A stretch of DNA of 64,000 nt from Bacteroidales bacterium (GCA_016709025.1 JADJEQ010000004.1:186001-250000), one strand, 5' to 3'. Counted from the first letter of the stretch, positions 9,479 through 19,656 are shown. Notes: generated by a model not told the origin, from the sequence alone. Made by a program: numbers and translations.

Positions 9479-10258
9479 ATGGAAAAACAATCCTTACCGG
9501 CAAAGAACGGGCCTGAAGAACCGGTCATCATCATCAGGGATTTGTACAAATCGTTTGGAGATCTTCATGTATTAAAGGGCGTGGATTTAACAGTTTTCAA
9601 AGGGGAAAACGTTGCAGTACTTGGCAAGTCAGGTAGCGGAAAATCTGTGTTAATAAGAATTCTGGTAGGTTTGCTCAAACCGGATAAAGGTGAAGTCACT
9701 GTATTGGGTCACCAGGTGAATAACCTTCCTGAAAATGAATTGAATGCATTACGCCTGCGCGTAGGCTTTTCCTTTCAGAGCAGTGCTCTTTACGACAGTA
9801 TGAGTATCCGTCAGAATCTTGAATTTCCGCTTAAAATGAACATTAAGAATATTAGCAAACAGGAAATTGACAAATCAGTAAAAGAAGTGCTGGAAGCTGT
9901 TGGACTGGAGGATAAAATCGATCAGATGCCCGCCGATCTTTCAGGAGGTCAGCGTAAACGAATCGGGATTGCCCGAACCCTGATCCTGAAACCTGAAATC
10001 ATGCTGTACGATGAGCCGACATCCGGCCTTGATCCCATCACCAGCAGCGAGATCAATAAACTTATTAACCTGGTACAGGAGCAATACAATACCAGTTCCA
10101 TCATCATCACACACGACCTGACCTGTGCCAGAGACACCGGCGACCGCATAGCCATGTTTGAAGATGGCAGGTTTAATAAAACAGGGAAATTTGAGGAAGT
10201 GTTTAATGATACCGATGAACAGGCAAATAGTTTTTACAATTACAACTTTATACAATAA
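9479..10258 (+). CDS. mlaF: MlaF-family ABC transporter ATP-binding protein
   Basis: 259 residues. Cytoplasmic ATPase that powers the MlaE permease. Seen: Walker A GKSGSGKSVL, Q-loop in GFSFQSSALYDSM (the ALYDSM sequence is typical of MlaF), signature LSGGQRKRIG, Walker B and switch IMLYDEPTSGLDP, and the H-loop IIITHDL. It lies between the permease and the MCE-domain gene with spacers of a few bases, so the three genes are cotranscribed. Confidence 0.95.
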   Translation: MEKQSLPAKNGPEEPVIIIRDLYKSFGDLHVLKGVDLTVFKGENVAVLGKSGSGKSVLIRILVGLLKPDKGEVTVLGHQVNNLPENELNALRLRVGFSFQSSALYDSMSIRQNLEFPLKMNIKNISKQEIDKSVKEVLEAVGLEDKIDQMPADLSGGQRKRIGIARTLILKPEIMLYDEPTSGLDPITSSEINKLINLVQEQYNTSSIIITHDLTCARDTGDRIAMFEDGRFNKTGKFEEVFNDTDEQANSFYNYNFIQ

Positions 10259-10261
10259 GTC

Positions 10262-11233
10262 ATGAGCAAGCCAACCAATAAAAGGGCCGTTATCGTAGGC
10301 ATTTTTGTCACTTTGGGACTCATTTTTCTTTTAACAGGCATTCTCGTCATAGGAGACCTGCATCAGACATTTATCAGAAAAATAAAAGTGGTAACACTGT
10401 TTGATGATGTGAGCGGTCTACAGGTAGGCAATAACATCTGGTTTTCCGGCGTGAAGATAGGATCGATCAGCAGCCTTGAGTTTTACGCGCAAACAAAGGT
10501 TAAGGTGGTGATGAAACTGGAAGAAAAGGCACAGCAGTATATCCGAAAAGATGCATTTGTGAAGCTCAGCACCGACGGCCTGATCGGGAACAAAATTCTG
10601 ATTATTTACGGAGGTTCCGCGAGATCACCCCAGGTCGAAGAAGGGGATACCCTGAAGGTGGAGAAGACCTTTACTTCAGAAGACATGATCAACACCCTTC
10701 AGGAAAACAATAAAAATTTCCTTGCCATCACCAATGATTTTAAGTTGATCAGCGCAAAGCTTGCCAAAGGAGAGGGAACTGTGGGTAAATTATTGAACGA
10801 TAATGCTGTTTATACGCAACTTGAAGCAACTACCCTTTCACTGCAGCAGGCTTCCGACAAAGCACAGAAACTGATCAGCGCACTGACCACCTTCAGTGAG
10901 GGTCTCAATCAAAAAGGGACGTTGGCAAACGAGCTTACTACAGATACGGTTGTTTTTAATTCCCTGAAAATGTCAGTCTTACAACTGCAGCAAATATCAG
11001 ACACTGCAGGCATTTTTGTGAACCAGTTAAAAAAAGCAGCCAGTAACCCCAATACGGCCATTGGCGTAATGATGTACGACGAAGAATCGGGCGCAAGAAT
11101 CAAACAGACCATTAAAAATCTGGAAGCCGGTTCACAGAAGCTGGATGAAGACCTGAAGGCGGCTCAGAGCAACTTTTTACTCAGAGGCTATTTCAAACAA
11201 CAGGAAAAAGATAAGAAAAAAGAACAGAAGTAA
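10262..11233 (+). CDS. mlaD: MCE-domain (MlaD) lipid-binding protein
   Basis: 323 residues. One N-terminal membrane anchor (about residues 10-32), then an MCE domain (about 40-120: VTLFDDVSGLQVGNNIWFSG, LSTDGLIGNKIL). The remaining half is a long helical, coiled-coil-like region. The protein should sit in the inner membrane with its MCE ring in the periplasm and pass lipid across. Ends in a very basic tail (QQEKDKKKEQK). The proposed substrate, phospholipid, comes from family knowledge, not from this sequence. Confidence 0.92.
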   Translation: MSKPTNKRAVIVGIFVTLGLIFLLTGILVIGDLHQTFIRKIKVVTLFDDVSGLQVGNNIWFSGVKIGSISSLEFYAQTKVKVVMKLEEKAQQYIRKDAFVKLSTDGLIGNKILIIYGGSARSPQVEEGDTLKVEKTFTSEDMINTLQENNKNFLAITNDFKLISAKLAKGEGTVGKLLNDNAVYTQLEATTLSLQQASDKAQKLISALTTFSEGLNQKGTLANELTTDTVVFNSLKMSVLQLQQISDTAGIFVNQLKKAASNPNTAIGVMMYDEESGARIKQTIKNLEAGSQKLDEDLKAAQSNFLLRGYFKQQEKDKKKEQK

Positions 11234-11268
11234 ATAAAAAGAACTCTGTATCTAAAAAACCAAAAAAA

Positions 11269-11481
11269 ATGATAACCGAAAAAACCAATACAGACGTTTC
11301 AGGCCAGCCCAAAACGGAGGCAACACCTCCGCAGGCCGGGTATAACACGCTGAAAGGCGGCGACCCTTATGGCAGCATTTACCAGTGTCCTGATCAATGC
11401 GAAGGGAGTAAAACCTACGAGCAACCGTTGAATTGCCCGTTTTGCAATAAAAAAATGATTTTGGTTGCTCAGAATAAATAA
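11269..11481 (+). CDS. Small zinc-ribbon-like protein, 70 residues
   Basis: The first half is polar and probably disordered. The second half has four cysteines in the pattern YQCPDQC-N11-CPFCNKKM, similar to the small heavy-metal-binding domain (YxCPMHP...CPKCGM) found at the ends of bacterial metal transporters. It probably binds a metal ion structurally. It lies 35 bases after mlaD and just before another tiny gene, so it may be the fourth gene of that operon, although its role there is unknown. Confidence 0.6.
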   Translation: MITEKTNTDVSGQPKTEATPPQAGYNTLKGGDPYGSIYQCPDQCEGSKTYEQPLNCPFCNKKMILVAQNK

Positions 11482-11499
11482 AATAAAGGGAGGTTCAAT

Positions 11500-11628
11500 A
11501 TGATGAATTTACTTGAAGTGCAGATCATGGGTATCGGCATGGGCTGGGGCATCGTACTCATACTGGCTGTGTTTGTTATTGCAGTGGGAGTATACGTTAA
11601 ACTCAGAAAATACAATAAGAAATACTAA
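11500..11628 (+). CDS. Single-span membrane miniprotein, 42 residues
   Basis: A good ribosome binding site (GGGAGG) lies 8 bases before the ATG; a second ATG follows at once. The protein has one strongly hydrophobic segment (about residues 17-33, WGIVLILAVFVIAVGVYV) and a basic tail (KLRKYNKKY), which predicts an inner-membrane helix with the C-terminus in the cytoplasm. No family recognised. It follows the zinc-ribbon miniprotein by 18 bases and probably shares its transcript. Confidence 0.6.
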   Translation: MMNLLEVQIMGIGMGWGIVLILAVFVIAVGVYVKLRKYNKKY

Positions 11629-11804
11629 ACACACCTGTTGTCTGCTTCTGTTTTTAAATTGCCGAAACCAATTCCGGAATTATTTCATACCTGCTGACCA
11701 TCAGCCTGATATCGGTTAGGCAAGGATTTTACGGGTCGTTCGTACCGCACCACATTCTATAACCCCGGAAAAACAGTCCGGCTGCTTACCATTCAATTGA
11801 TTCA

Positions 11805-12236
11805 TCAGAAAAAGAAGATATCCTGACTTTTATCCGGGGCTATTTCGTTTTTTGCTTCCACCTCTACCCTCTTTTCAGGCCGGAAGGCCAGTGCTTTGGG
11901 TCTGCTGCTGGTTTTGAAGATGACATCTGCACTTTGGAGTGGCTCAAAAAAGTTGACAAACAGCTCCAGCCACCGCTCAATCTCCTGTGAACCCAGTTGA
12001 TAGTTGATCTTCAGCCCATCAATCTCTCCATTGATCAGCCCAACGCTGCGCAACTCTTTCAGATGCTGCGAAACTGTGCTTCGGCTCAGCGGCAGGTTGT
12101 CGGAAATATCCCCCGATATACAGGTTTTGGTTTCAGACAGGTGTTGCAGGATCGCCAGCCTGGCAGGATGCGAAATAACCCTGGCAAACCGGGCAAGTTC
12201 CTTATAGCTATCCTTAAATTCCTTCGACTTGTTCAT
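11805..12236 (-). CDS. ArsR-family winged-helix transcriptional regulator
   Basis: 143 residues. Winged HTH with the typical ARFARVISHPARLAILQHL helix pair and a recognition helix in LPLSRSTVSQHLKELRSVGL. There is only one cysteine (ETKTCISGD), so the CxC metal-sensing site of ArsR/SmtB is absent; it may respond to another signal. The C-terminal 40 residues are polar and not conserved. A perfect inverted repeat 15 bases before the start is a likely operator. Convergent with the Mla operon. Confidence 0.85.
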   Translation of the reverse strand: MNKSKEFKDSYKELARFARVISHPARLAILQHLSETKTCISGDISDNLPLSRSTVSQHLKELRSVGLINGEIDGLKINYQLGSQEIERWLELFVNFFEPLQSADVIFKTSSRPKALAFRPEKRVEVEAKNEIAPDKSQDIFFF

Positions 12237-12251
12237 AAGCTTATTTCTAAG

Positions 12252-12267
12252 GTCGTAAAATTACGAC
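12252..12267. promoter_or_regulatory. Probable ArsR-type operator
   Basis: Perfect inverted repeat GTCGTAA-AA-TTACGAC just upstream of the ArsR-family start. Size and position fit autoregulation by a winged-helix dimer. Confidence 0.55.
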
Positions 12268-12844
12268 ATTAATTGAATAACAATGCAAACAGTACATTTT
12301 TTTATAGAATAATTCAAATCTTAAAACGCCCTTCCGAAATCTTTGTAAAAAGTCTCGGAATAATGGAATATTGGAATGATGGAAGATTGGAAGATTGGAA
12401 TGATGGAACGATGAATTTGGATATTGGAAACCTGCCTGCGAGCTGGTTGGTTAGAAATTAGAAAAATGAAATCCGCCACCGTGTAATAATAACGGGGTGT
12501 AAAGACGCGATGATCGCGTCTCTGAGCGACAAACAAAGAGATGGGATGATGGAACGATGGCCCTTCGACTTTGTTCGACAAGAACTCACCAACCACCGCT
12601 CAGGGTGACAGAATGCAAGGAGGAAACTATGGAAAAGGGGCCCTTCAACTGGTCCTGTTTGCATGATGCAAAGCGTCACCAATTGAGTGTAATCTCGCAA
12701 GCCTGGTATTAAAATCCAATGTTACCTGAAAACAGCTTTCACTGCGTTGCATCGGGTAGACTTTAGACTTTAGGCTTTAGACCCCGCCTGCCGGTCTGCC
12801 CGCCTCAGGGGGGCGGGCAGTTTTGAGCCTGGACTAATGTCAGT
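12268..12844. repeat. Gene-free repeat spacer
   Basis: No gene. Contains a GGAATGATGGAAGATT-type run (12355-12420), a copy of a dispersed element with TTCGACAAGAACTCACC and CCACCGCTCAGGGTGACA (12561-12610), and a block (about 12685-12830) related to 22455-22580 that ends in a GC-rich CCCGCC palindrome. Confidence 0.8.
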
Positions 12845-15800
12845 TTACCTTTCTTTTTTCCTGAAATACTTATGAATTAATGAAACAATCTCATCTTTGC
12901 TGACAGGTTTTGAAATATAATCGTTGCAGCCCGCTTCTATTGCCTTTTCTCTGTCGCCCGAAAGGCCAAAAGCAGTCTGAGCTATGATGACCACAACTTT
13001 GTTGAATTGGCGGATTTGATGTGTGGCTTCATAACCATTCATACCCGGCATTTGAATATCCATCATAATTAAATCGATGTCCGGGTTATTGCGGCAAATT
13101 TCAACGGCTTCATTGCCTGTTTTAACTTTAATGATCTCCCTGCTAAACTCTCTGACGCTGATTGAAATCAGCAGCTCTGATGTTTCATCATCCTCGGCAA
13201 TTAATATTTTTAGTCCCGCAACTTCAGGATTGTCAAGATTCTTTTCGTTATGCGCCGGAACAGTTTTTCCAACTACTGTTTTTTCTTCAGATTCAGTTTT
13301 GTATGGTAACGTGAAATAAAAGGTTGTGCCAATACCTTCTTCGCTTTCTACCCAAATTCTGCCGCCAAGCATCTCCACATAAGCTTTTGAAATCGACAAG
13401 CCCAATCCTGCTCCCTGTCGGGCCATTTTATCGGAAATATCAGCCTGTATAAAACGCTCAAAAATTGCTTCCTGCCTCTCTTTGGGTATGCCAATGCCTG
13501 TATCTTTCACGAAAAATTCAATGTCATTCCCCTTTCGTTCATATCCAAATTCAATGGTACCTTCCTCGCTGAATTTAATGGCATTTTTAACAAGATTGGT
13601 GAGAATTGAATAGAATTTCTCATTGTCTGTCCTGACCATGGCTTCTTTCGCCGGCAAGGATTTTTTACAGAGAAGTTGCATTCCTTTTTCTTCAACCTGG
13701 AGTTTAAAGAAGGAATAAATGAAATCGATTTTCTCATTTATATCAGTTTCCTGAATATGAATGTTCATCAAACCGGCCTCGATTTTTGAAATATCAACAA
13801 TATCGTTAATTATACTGAGCATACGGGCGCCGCTTTTCTCTATAATTCTAATATATTGTTGCTGCTGGTCACCGGTAAGCCCAGGTTCTTTCAATAATTC
13901 TGAAAAGCCTAAAATGCCATTCATTGGTGTGCGGATTTCATGGCTCATATTGGCAAGAAATGCTGATTTCAGGCGGTCACTTTCTTCGGCATGTTCTTTG
14001 GCTTTAATTAGTTCCTGCTCTGCAATTTTACGTCCTGAAATGTTTTCATGCATAATAACAAAACGCTCGGGCCTGCCAATACTATCGTTTAACGGGAATA
14101 TCAATGCGCGAATCCAGAGCGGAATATCGGGTGCTTCTGCAATAGCATCATGTGCGTTGAAATAGAGATCAGGTAAATGAACGATCTCGCCATTTTGGAC
14201 CCGGGAAACTAAATTCCCCAATTCAGTGCTTTTACTTTTTAAATCATCAAAAATTGAAAATTCCGGTGGAGGAACAATACCAAAGAGCTCAATAAATGCA
14301 GAATTTCCACTAATGGTATGCCCACCTTTATCTACTACCTGAATTGACAATGGATTGTTCTCAATAATATCATTTAACAATGCTTCTGCATTTTTGCGCT
14401 CCGTAATGTTTTCATGCATCAAAACTATTTTATCGGGATTTCCTTCAATATCATTTAGTGTGAAGCCAAGGGCTTTGACCCATAATGGAGAATCAGGAAA
14501 TGAAGGGTCGACATCATGAACATTATAGTATGAATCAGGAAAGTAAACAACTTCTCCTTTTTTAATCCGTTCAAATAATTTTCCAAATCCGAGTGCCAAC
14601 AATTGAGGGTCTTTTAAAACTGAATAGCCGGAAGGAAGATCTACCCCAAAAAGTTTGGTATGTGCCGGATTTACCTGAATCGGATAACCTTCCATATCCA
14701 GTATCTGAACTGACATTGGATTTTTTTCAATAATTTCCTTAAAAATGGATTCCGATAGTTTAGTTTCGGTAAAATCGGAATGAGTGCCAAACAGACGAAT
14801 GACCTTGCCTTCATTGTTTTTCAAAGAGGCTGCTTTATTGTGTATCCACCGGTAAGTTCCATCCTTATGGCGAAACCTGAAATCAAGGATAAATTGTTCA
14901 ACCGGTTGTTTCAGATATGAAAGAACAGCATTCTGGCAATACTCCCTTTCATCCGGGTGAAGGTGTTCAACCCATGTATCGAATTCATTTTTCAATTCAT
15001 CATCTTTATAACCGATTTGTTTTTTCCATTGTTCAGAATAGAAAACTTCATTGGTTTCGACATTCCAATCCCATATTCCCTGTTCAGAAGCTTCGATAAC
15101 AAGTGCAAAGCGTTCTTCGCTTTTAATCAGTTTTTCTAAATTTTGCTTGCGTTCAGTAATGTCATTAACAGATGTAATAAAAAATAAAGGCTTGCCATCT
15201 CTGCTTTTTTGTAGATTGGAAACCACTTCTGAATAAACATTTGATCCGTTTTTATGGATGAATCTTTTCTCAAAATGAATGACCGATTCTTTCCCTTTTA
15301 ACAAGGGGTCAACAGCTTCGAGTGTTTTTTGAAGATCATCAGGATGCGTAATGTCTTCAAAGTTTTTTGTCTGAAATTCCTCGAACGAATAGCCCAGCAT
15401 ATCACTAAATGCCTTATTCGTTTTCAGAGAGCCATCCACACCTGTGATTGATTTACCAACCGGGGAATTTTCAAAAATGCTTCGGAAAAATTCCTCGCTT
15501 TCTTCAGCTCTCAATTTGGCTTTAATGACTTCATTCTCTGCATTTTTGCGTTCAGTGATATCGACATTCGAGCCAATAAAACCTACAATCTGGCCAGAAT
15601 CATTTTTATAACTTTTTGCCGTTCCAAACACCCACGATATTTTATCGGGGGTTCCAAACCGATATTCGAAGTTCCAGTTTCCATCAGAGGCAACCATATT
15701 CAACCAACTACTAAAAACATTTTCCCTGTCTTCCTCATAAATTCCATTCACCCAACCATCACCTAAAGCCTGATTATAAGATAACTGCGCCATCTCGCAC

Positions 15801-18505
15801 CATTTCGGATTGACATAAGTACATTTTCCATTTAAATCGGTCAGGTAAATGCCAACAGAGGTAGATTCGATTAAAACCCGGAATTTTTCTTCGCTTTCCC
15901 TCACCTTTTCTTCAGCCAGTATGGCTTCCAATTGACCCGCAGCACGCAGCGATACCAATTTAAGAATCGATGTAGCCAATTCGTTATTATGCATGGGCTT
16001 CTGACCAATAACAGCAATCAATCCGATGGGTTTCCCATCAAAATTCCTCAGGGTTGTACCAATATAGCTTTCAGCCTTTATATCTTCAAGCGCAGCATCG
16101 TTCGGGAATAAACTGCGTACCGCGTTGGGATAGCAACAGACATGATTGCCTACCACTTCCCCACAGGGTGTATCTTTCAATGTGTACGACACATTAGGGT
16201 CAAAATTCCCTTCGTTGTATATGGCAAGTGTTTTGGCAGTGAGCCCGTCACCCTCGAGTAAATCGATACAGACATATTCCATGTCAAGACATTGGGAAAG
16301 GTATTTTGCCAGCGATTCAAAGAAATTTTCGTCGGAACCAGGATTACTGATTTGCAACAGAAAAGCCTGTGTATCTTCCAGTAACTTTCGTTCGGTAATC
16401 TCACGGAAATTCAAAACGATTGACTCAACACCCGGATATGCCAATAAATTACTGAATGTAGTTTCTACCCAATGCCAGTAGCCAGCTTTGTCAATAAAGC
16501 GATATTCAAGGGCTGGGACATAGGTAGGGTCTTCAAATATTTTCCCCAATTCGGATAATACCCTTTGTAAATCATCAGGATGAGTATATTCGGTAGGATT
16601 GCCGGAAACTACTTCCGTTTGGCTATAGCCAAACATTTTTTTTGCCGCAGGGCTTATATACTTGAAACTCCCTCCTGCATCAATGAGAACGATACCATCG
16701 GGGGCTTTTTCGATAAGCGCCTGGTAGTGCCTCGCTGTTTTTTTTATTTCTTCTTCTGCCAGCTTACGCTCGGAAATGTCGGTGTGGGTACCAACGATTC
16801 TGACTGCTTTTCCACTGTCGTTATAAAATGCTTCCGCCCGTGAGAGGATATCTACCCAATGTCCGTCTTTATGCTTCATTTTAAATTCCATCACAAACCG
16901 GTCGATTTGTTTTGTAATGAGCTTTTGCTGAAGTTCCCACGATTTCTTTGCATCTTCCGGTTCGGTGGTTTTTTCCCAAACCGAAAAATCATTCGGAAGC
17001 TCATGATCCTCGAAACCCAGCATTTTTTTCCATCCGGGAGAGTAATAGATTTCATTGGTTTCAAGATTCCAGTCAAATAACCCATCGTTAGACGCTTTCA
17101 TTGCCAGCTCAAATCTCTCTTCACTTTCTTTTAATTCAGTTTCAAGTATTTTACGTTTAGAGATATCCACATCCAGGCAAAAAAGCTCTTGTGCATGCCC
17201 CGGCACCTTGACAATAGTATGGTGGGATATTACCGGTACAGGTGAACCATCTTTGTGCTTCATAAATAATTCTCCTGATGGAATGGGTTCACCGGACTCA
17301 GCCATTTCATGTATTGCTGAAGCTACCACATCTTTCATTTCTGACAGAACTATCAGATCCAGAATATTGGTACCAATAGCCTCCTGCTGGGTGTACCCAT
17401 ATAGATTTTCAGATGCTTTATTCCAGAATTGGGTAATACCATCGGGTCCATACCCCTGAACAGCCACGGCTTCAATACTCTCCATCAGGTTTCGAAACCT
17501 TACTTCGCTTTCTTCGGCTTTTTCTTTGGCTTGCCGCAGTTGTTCTTCGTTGTGTTTTCGTTCGGTAATATCCTGCGCCGCTCCCCACAAACCAATTATT
17601 TTATTGCTATTATCGAAAATGGCATTGCCTCGCACCCACATCCAACCATTGCTTTTGTCTTTTCTTATCGTTTTGAGTTCTAGTTCGTAGGGAATTCCCG
17701 TTTCACTTGTCTTTGCTAACGATGCAGATAAAATTTCCCAACTTTCAGTTGTAAACAATTTCATATGCTCGGTATAGGGCGGTGGAGGAAATGCTGGGTC
17801 AAAACCATACATTTTATATAATTCTTCCGTCCAAACTACTTCATTTGTTTCTACATTAAGATACCAACTTCCTACAAGTGTTATTGCCTGAACTTTATTT
17901 AATTCACTTTCATTGCGTTCTGACTTTTCTTTGGCCTTTAAAAGTTCAACTTCCGTTTTTTTTCTGTCTGTGATATCTACTGCAGTTATATGGCAATGTT
18001 CCTTGTTCTCTGAAACGATGCCCGTAAGATGCGCATACATGCTCTCATTGTCTTTACAACCGAGGGAAACATCGCAAAAAGCATAGTTTTTACCCTGAAA
18101 TATTTCTTCCAGAAAAGTGATGAAAATACTACGTGATTCTTCATTAACAAAAAATTTAAACTGGCTGTTTATCAGCAGGGGTCTTACTTTGCCAAGCATC
18201 TGTGCTCCGCGGAGGTTCATTTCCAGAATATTTCCGAGTCGTGACAAAGTAAAATATCCCGATGGCGCAAAATCATATAATTCTGTATATCTTTTTTCGG
18301 CGAGATCAGCTTTCTCTTTTGCAACAGTAAGCTCTTCGTTTTGCATTTCCAGTTCAATCCGATGAACCTCCAATTCATGAATCAGCTTCAGCATGTCGGC
18401 TTCAGAAACCATTTTATTTGTTTCCGATTTCCGCTGATTTACTCGCGCTTCTGCCCTTTGTCGAAGGTTGGCGGGGACTTCCGGATAAATGCTTCGCTTT
18501 TTCAT
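12845..18505 (-). CDS. Cytoplasmic hybrid histidine kinase with about ten PAS domains, one GAF and a receiver
   Basis: 1886 residues with no membrane segment. After an N-terminal helical stretch come five PAS domains, a GAF domain (about residues 735-890), five more PAS domains, a HisKA dimerisation domain with SHEIRTPMNG (His near 1520), a HATPase domain (NLVKNAIKFSEEG, DTGIGIPKE, GAGLGLSISKAY) and a C-terminal receiver (Asp near 1813 in DLIMMDIQMPG). Several PAS domains have a PAC-type HKDGS motif. Some PAS pairs are close duplicates (the two with NPMSVQ and NPLSIQ). It should sense several intracellular signals and relay phosphate to an unlinked partner. No response regulator gene is adjacent. 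Confidence 0.93.
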   Translation of the reverse strand: MKKRSIYPEVPANLRQRAEARVNQRKSETNKMVSEADMLKLIHELEVHRIELEMQNEELTVAKEKADLAEKRYTELYDFAPSGYFTLSRLGNILEMNLRGAQMLGKVRPLLINSQFKFFVNEESRSIFITFLEEIFQGKNYAFCDVSLGCKDNESMYAHLTGIVSENKEHCHITAVDITDRKKTEVELLKAKEKSERNESELNKVQAITLVGSWYLNVETNEVVWTEELYKMYGFDPAFPPPPYTEHMKLFTTESWEILSASLAKTSETGIPYELELKTIRKDKSNGWMWVRGNAIFDNSNKIIGLWGAAQDITERKHNEEQLRQAKEKAEESEVRFRNLMESIEAVAVQGYGPDGITQFWNKASENLYGYTQQEAIGTNILDLIVLSEMKDVVASAIHEMAESGEPIPSGELFMKHKDGSPVPVISHHTIVKVPGHAQELFCLDVDISKRKILETELKESEERFELAMKASNDGLFDWNLETNEIYYSPGWKKMLGFEDHELPNDFSVWEKTTEPEDAKKSWELQQKLITKQIDRFVMEFKMKHKDGHWVDILSRAEAFYNDSGKAVRIVGTHTDISERKLAEEEIKKTARHYQALIEKAPDGIVLIDAGGSFKYISPAAKKMFGYSQTEVVSGNPTEYTHPDDLQRVLSELGKIFEDPTYVPALEYRFIDKAGYWHWVETTFSNLLAYPGVESIVLNFREITERKLLEDTQAFLLQISNPGSDENFFESLAKYLSQCLDMEYVCIDLLEGDGLTAKTLAIYNEGNFDPNVSYTLKDTPCGEVVGNHVCCYPNAVRSLFPNDAALEDIKAESYIGTTLRNFDGKPIGLIAVIGQKPMHNNELATSILKLVSLRAAGQLEAILAEEKVRESEEKFRVLIESTSVGIYLTDLNGKCTYVNPKWCEMAQLSYNQALGDGWVNGIYEEDRENVFSSWLNMVASDGNWNFEYRFGTPDKISWVFGTAKSYKNDSGQIVGFIGSNVDITERKNAENEVIKAKLRAEESEEFFRSIFENSPVGKSITGVDGSLKTNKAFSDMLGYSFEEFQTKNFEDITHPDDLQKTLEAVDPLLKGKESVIHFEKRFIHKNGSNVYSEVVSNLQKSRDGKPLFFITSVNDITERKQNLEKLIKSEERFALVIEASEQGIWDWNVETNEVFYSEQWKKQIGYKDDELKNEFDTWVEHLHPDEREYCQNAVLSYLKQPVEQFILDFRFRHKDGTYRWIHNKAASLKNNEGKVIRLFGTHSDFTETKLSESIFKEIIEKNPMSVQILDMEGYPIQVNPAHTKLFGVDLPSGYSVLKDPQLLALGFGKLFERIKKGEVVYFPDSYYNVHDVDPSFPDSPLWVKALGFTLNDIEGNPDKIVLMHENITERKNAEALLNDIIENNPLSIQVVDKGGHTISGNSAFIELFGIVPPPEFSIFDDLKSKSTELGNLVSRVQNGEIVHLPDLYFNAHDAIAEAPDIPLWIRALIFPLNDSIGRPERFVIMHENISGRKIAEQELIKAKEHAEESDRLKSAFLANMSHEIRTPMNGILGFSELLKEPGLTGDQQQQYIRIIEKSGARMLSIINDIVDISKIEAGLMNIHIQETDINEKIDFIYSFFKLQVEEKGMQLLCKKSLPAKEAMVRTDNEKFYSILTNLVKNAIKFSEEGTIEFGYERKGNDIEFFVKDTGIGIPKERQEAIFERFIQADISDKMARQGAGLGLSISKAYVEMLGGRIWVESEEGIGTTFYFTLPYKTESEEKTVVGKTVPAHNEKNLDNPEVAGLKILIAEDDETSELLISISVREFSREIIKVKTGNEAVEICRNNPDIDLIMMDIQMPGMNGYEATHQIRQFNKVVVIIAQTAFGLSGDREKAIEAGCNDYISKPVSKDEIVSLIHKYFRKKER

Positions 18506-18599
18506 GGTTTAAAGATTATGTTCTTTCAGCATTTTATCGTACCAATTTCCAGGCTATGAGAATATTAATCAATGTGATTACTAGTCCGTCAATCTGGTA

Positions 18600-18685
18600 T
18601 GCAATTCTGAAAGCACAATTTTCAATAAGTATACAATCTTACTCCTTATATCTGTCGCCCGGGAGCGCCTCAAATCGCTGATAAC
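18600..18685 (-). repeat. Palindromic spacer with family-2 repeat
   Basis: Contains a copy of the core ATAAATATACAATCTTT-type repeat (here ATAAGTATACAATCTTA) followed by a CGCCCGGGAGCG block. Related copies are at 19575, 21325, 28405 and 33447. Lies directly after the FISUMP gene stop. Confidence 0.6.
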
Positions 18686-19435
18686 CTAATCCTTAACGCA
18701 ACGGACAGAAAATCCTGATTCTTTATCGGCAGAACTAATGACTGCATAATTGCCGGTGCTTACCATCTCCGTGTACCAGGCAACTCCGAAAAAATACAAT
18801 GTAGAACTCCAAAAGTTACCGGAGCTACCGACAGAGTGAAAGGACCTTTTACGACTGCCTCCGGGAAGGGCTGTAAACCCGGATTCATTGGTTGACAGGG
18901 CATAATGGTGCCAACTCCAGTGCAATGAGCCCGTTTCTTTCAATTTGACACCAGCAGTTGCTGTCTCATCAATATAATCGATTAATTGCATCCATTCCAA
19001 CAGGCTGGGAACATGCCAGCCCACAGGGGCAAGCCTGCCTGTATTTACTGCATACCAGTTGTACAGGCGGCCATAGGTGGCGATGGTATCATCTGATAAG
19101 GTATTGCCGGTATTGCAATATGCACCGCTGGTCAGCACCGGCCATTTGTCGTTACCGCTTACGTACGGAATGGAGGAACCCTCATTGTACTTAGTTGTTC
19201 GCAGGTTTTCGGCCATCCATGTCTGGCTGCCAATGATCACTGTTTTGTATATATTTCCATCCTGATCGGACATGGTATCATACGTTACAGTAGAATTAAA
19301 TAACGCTGATGTTTTCCCGTTTGTGGAATTCACGGTATTGTTATTTGCAGAATTGTTGTCATCTTTTCTACAGGCACTGAATACAAAGGCCATTGATGCG
19401 ATGATTAATGAATACTTTAAAATACTCATTGTCAT
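18686..19435 (-). CDS. FISUMP-domain lipoprotein (copy 1)
   Basis: 249 residues from the ATG at 19435, chosen because a lipoprotein signal begins there (MTMSILKYSLIIAS, lipobox VFSAC); an upstream in-frame ATG at 19480 is less likely. The rest is a Fibrobacter succinogenes major paralogous domain: DQDGNIYKTVIIGSQTWMAEN, YGRLYNWYAV, GWHVPSLLEW, GFTALPGGSR, and the terminal SVRCVKD. Such domains are common on exported Bacteroidota proteins; their function is not known. A paralogue is at 30641-31402. Confidence 0.85.
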   Translation of the reverse strand: MTMSILKYSLIIASMAFVFSACRKDDNNSANNNTVNSTNGKTSALFNSTVTYDTMSDQDGNIYKTVIIGSQTWMAENLRTTKYNEGSSIPYVSGNDKWPVLTSGAYCNTGNTLSDDTIATYGRLYNWYAVNTGRLAPVGWHVPSLLEWMQLIDYIDETATAGVKLKETGSLHWSWHHYALSTNESGFTALPGGSRKRSFHSVGSSGNFWSSTLYFFGVAWYTEMVSTGNYAVISSADKESGFSVRCVKD

Positions 19436-19569
19436 AATAAATGATTTTAAGCTATTGATTGAATAAGTCTTTATGTTCAATTCTCTTTATTGCTCATTCA
19501 TGAGAGCGTTAGTTCAGTAAAATCCAACATCCGAATGCAGGCACAGGCGGGTAATTACTTAAAGGTATT

Positions 19570-19630
19570 ATTCCAATGGAAATATTCACTAAATATACAC
19601 TTTTTATCTATTCAGGCATGCGCCCGATGA
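19570..19630 (-). repeat. Family-2 palindromic repeat copy
   Basis: Diverged copy of the repeat at 21325 and 28405, with a CGCCCGATG end. Lies between the FISUMP gene and the next small gene. Confidence 0.4.
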
Positions 19631-19656
19631 TGTTTGGCCTTGATTGGATACATGTA

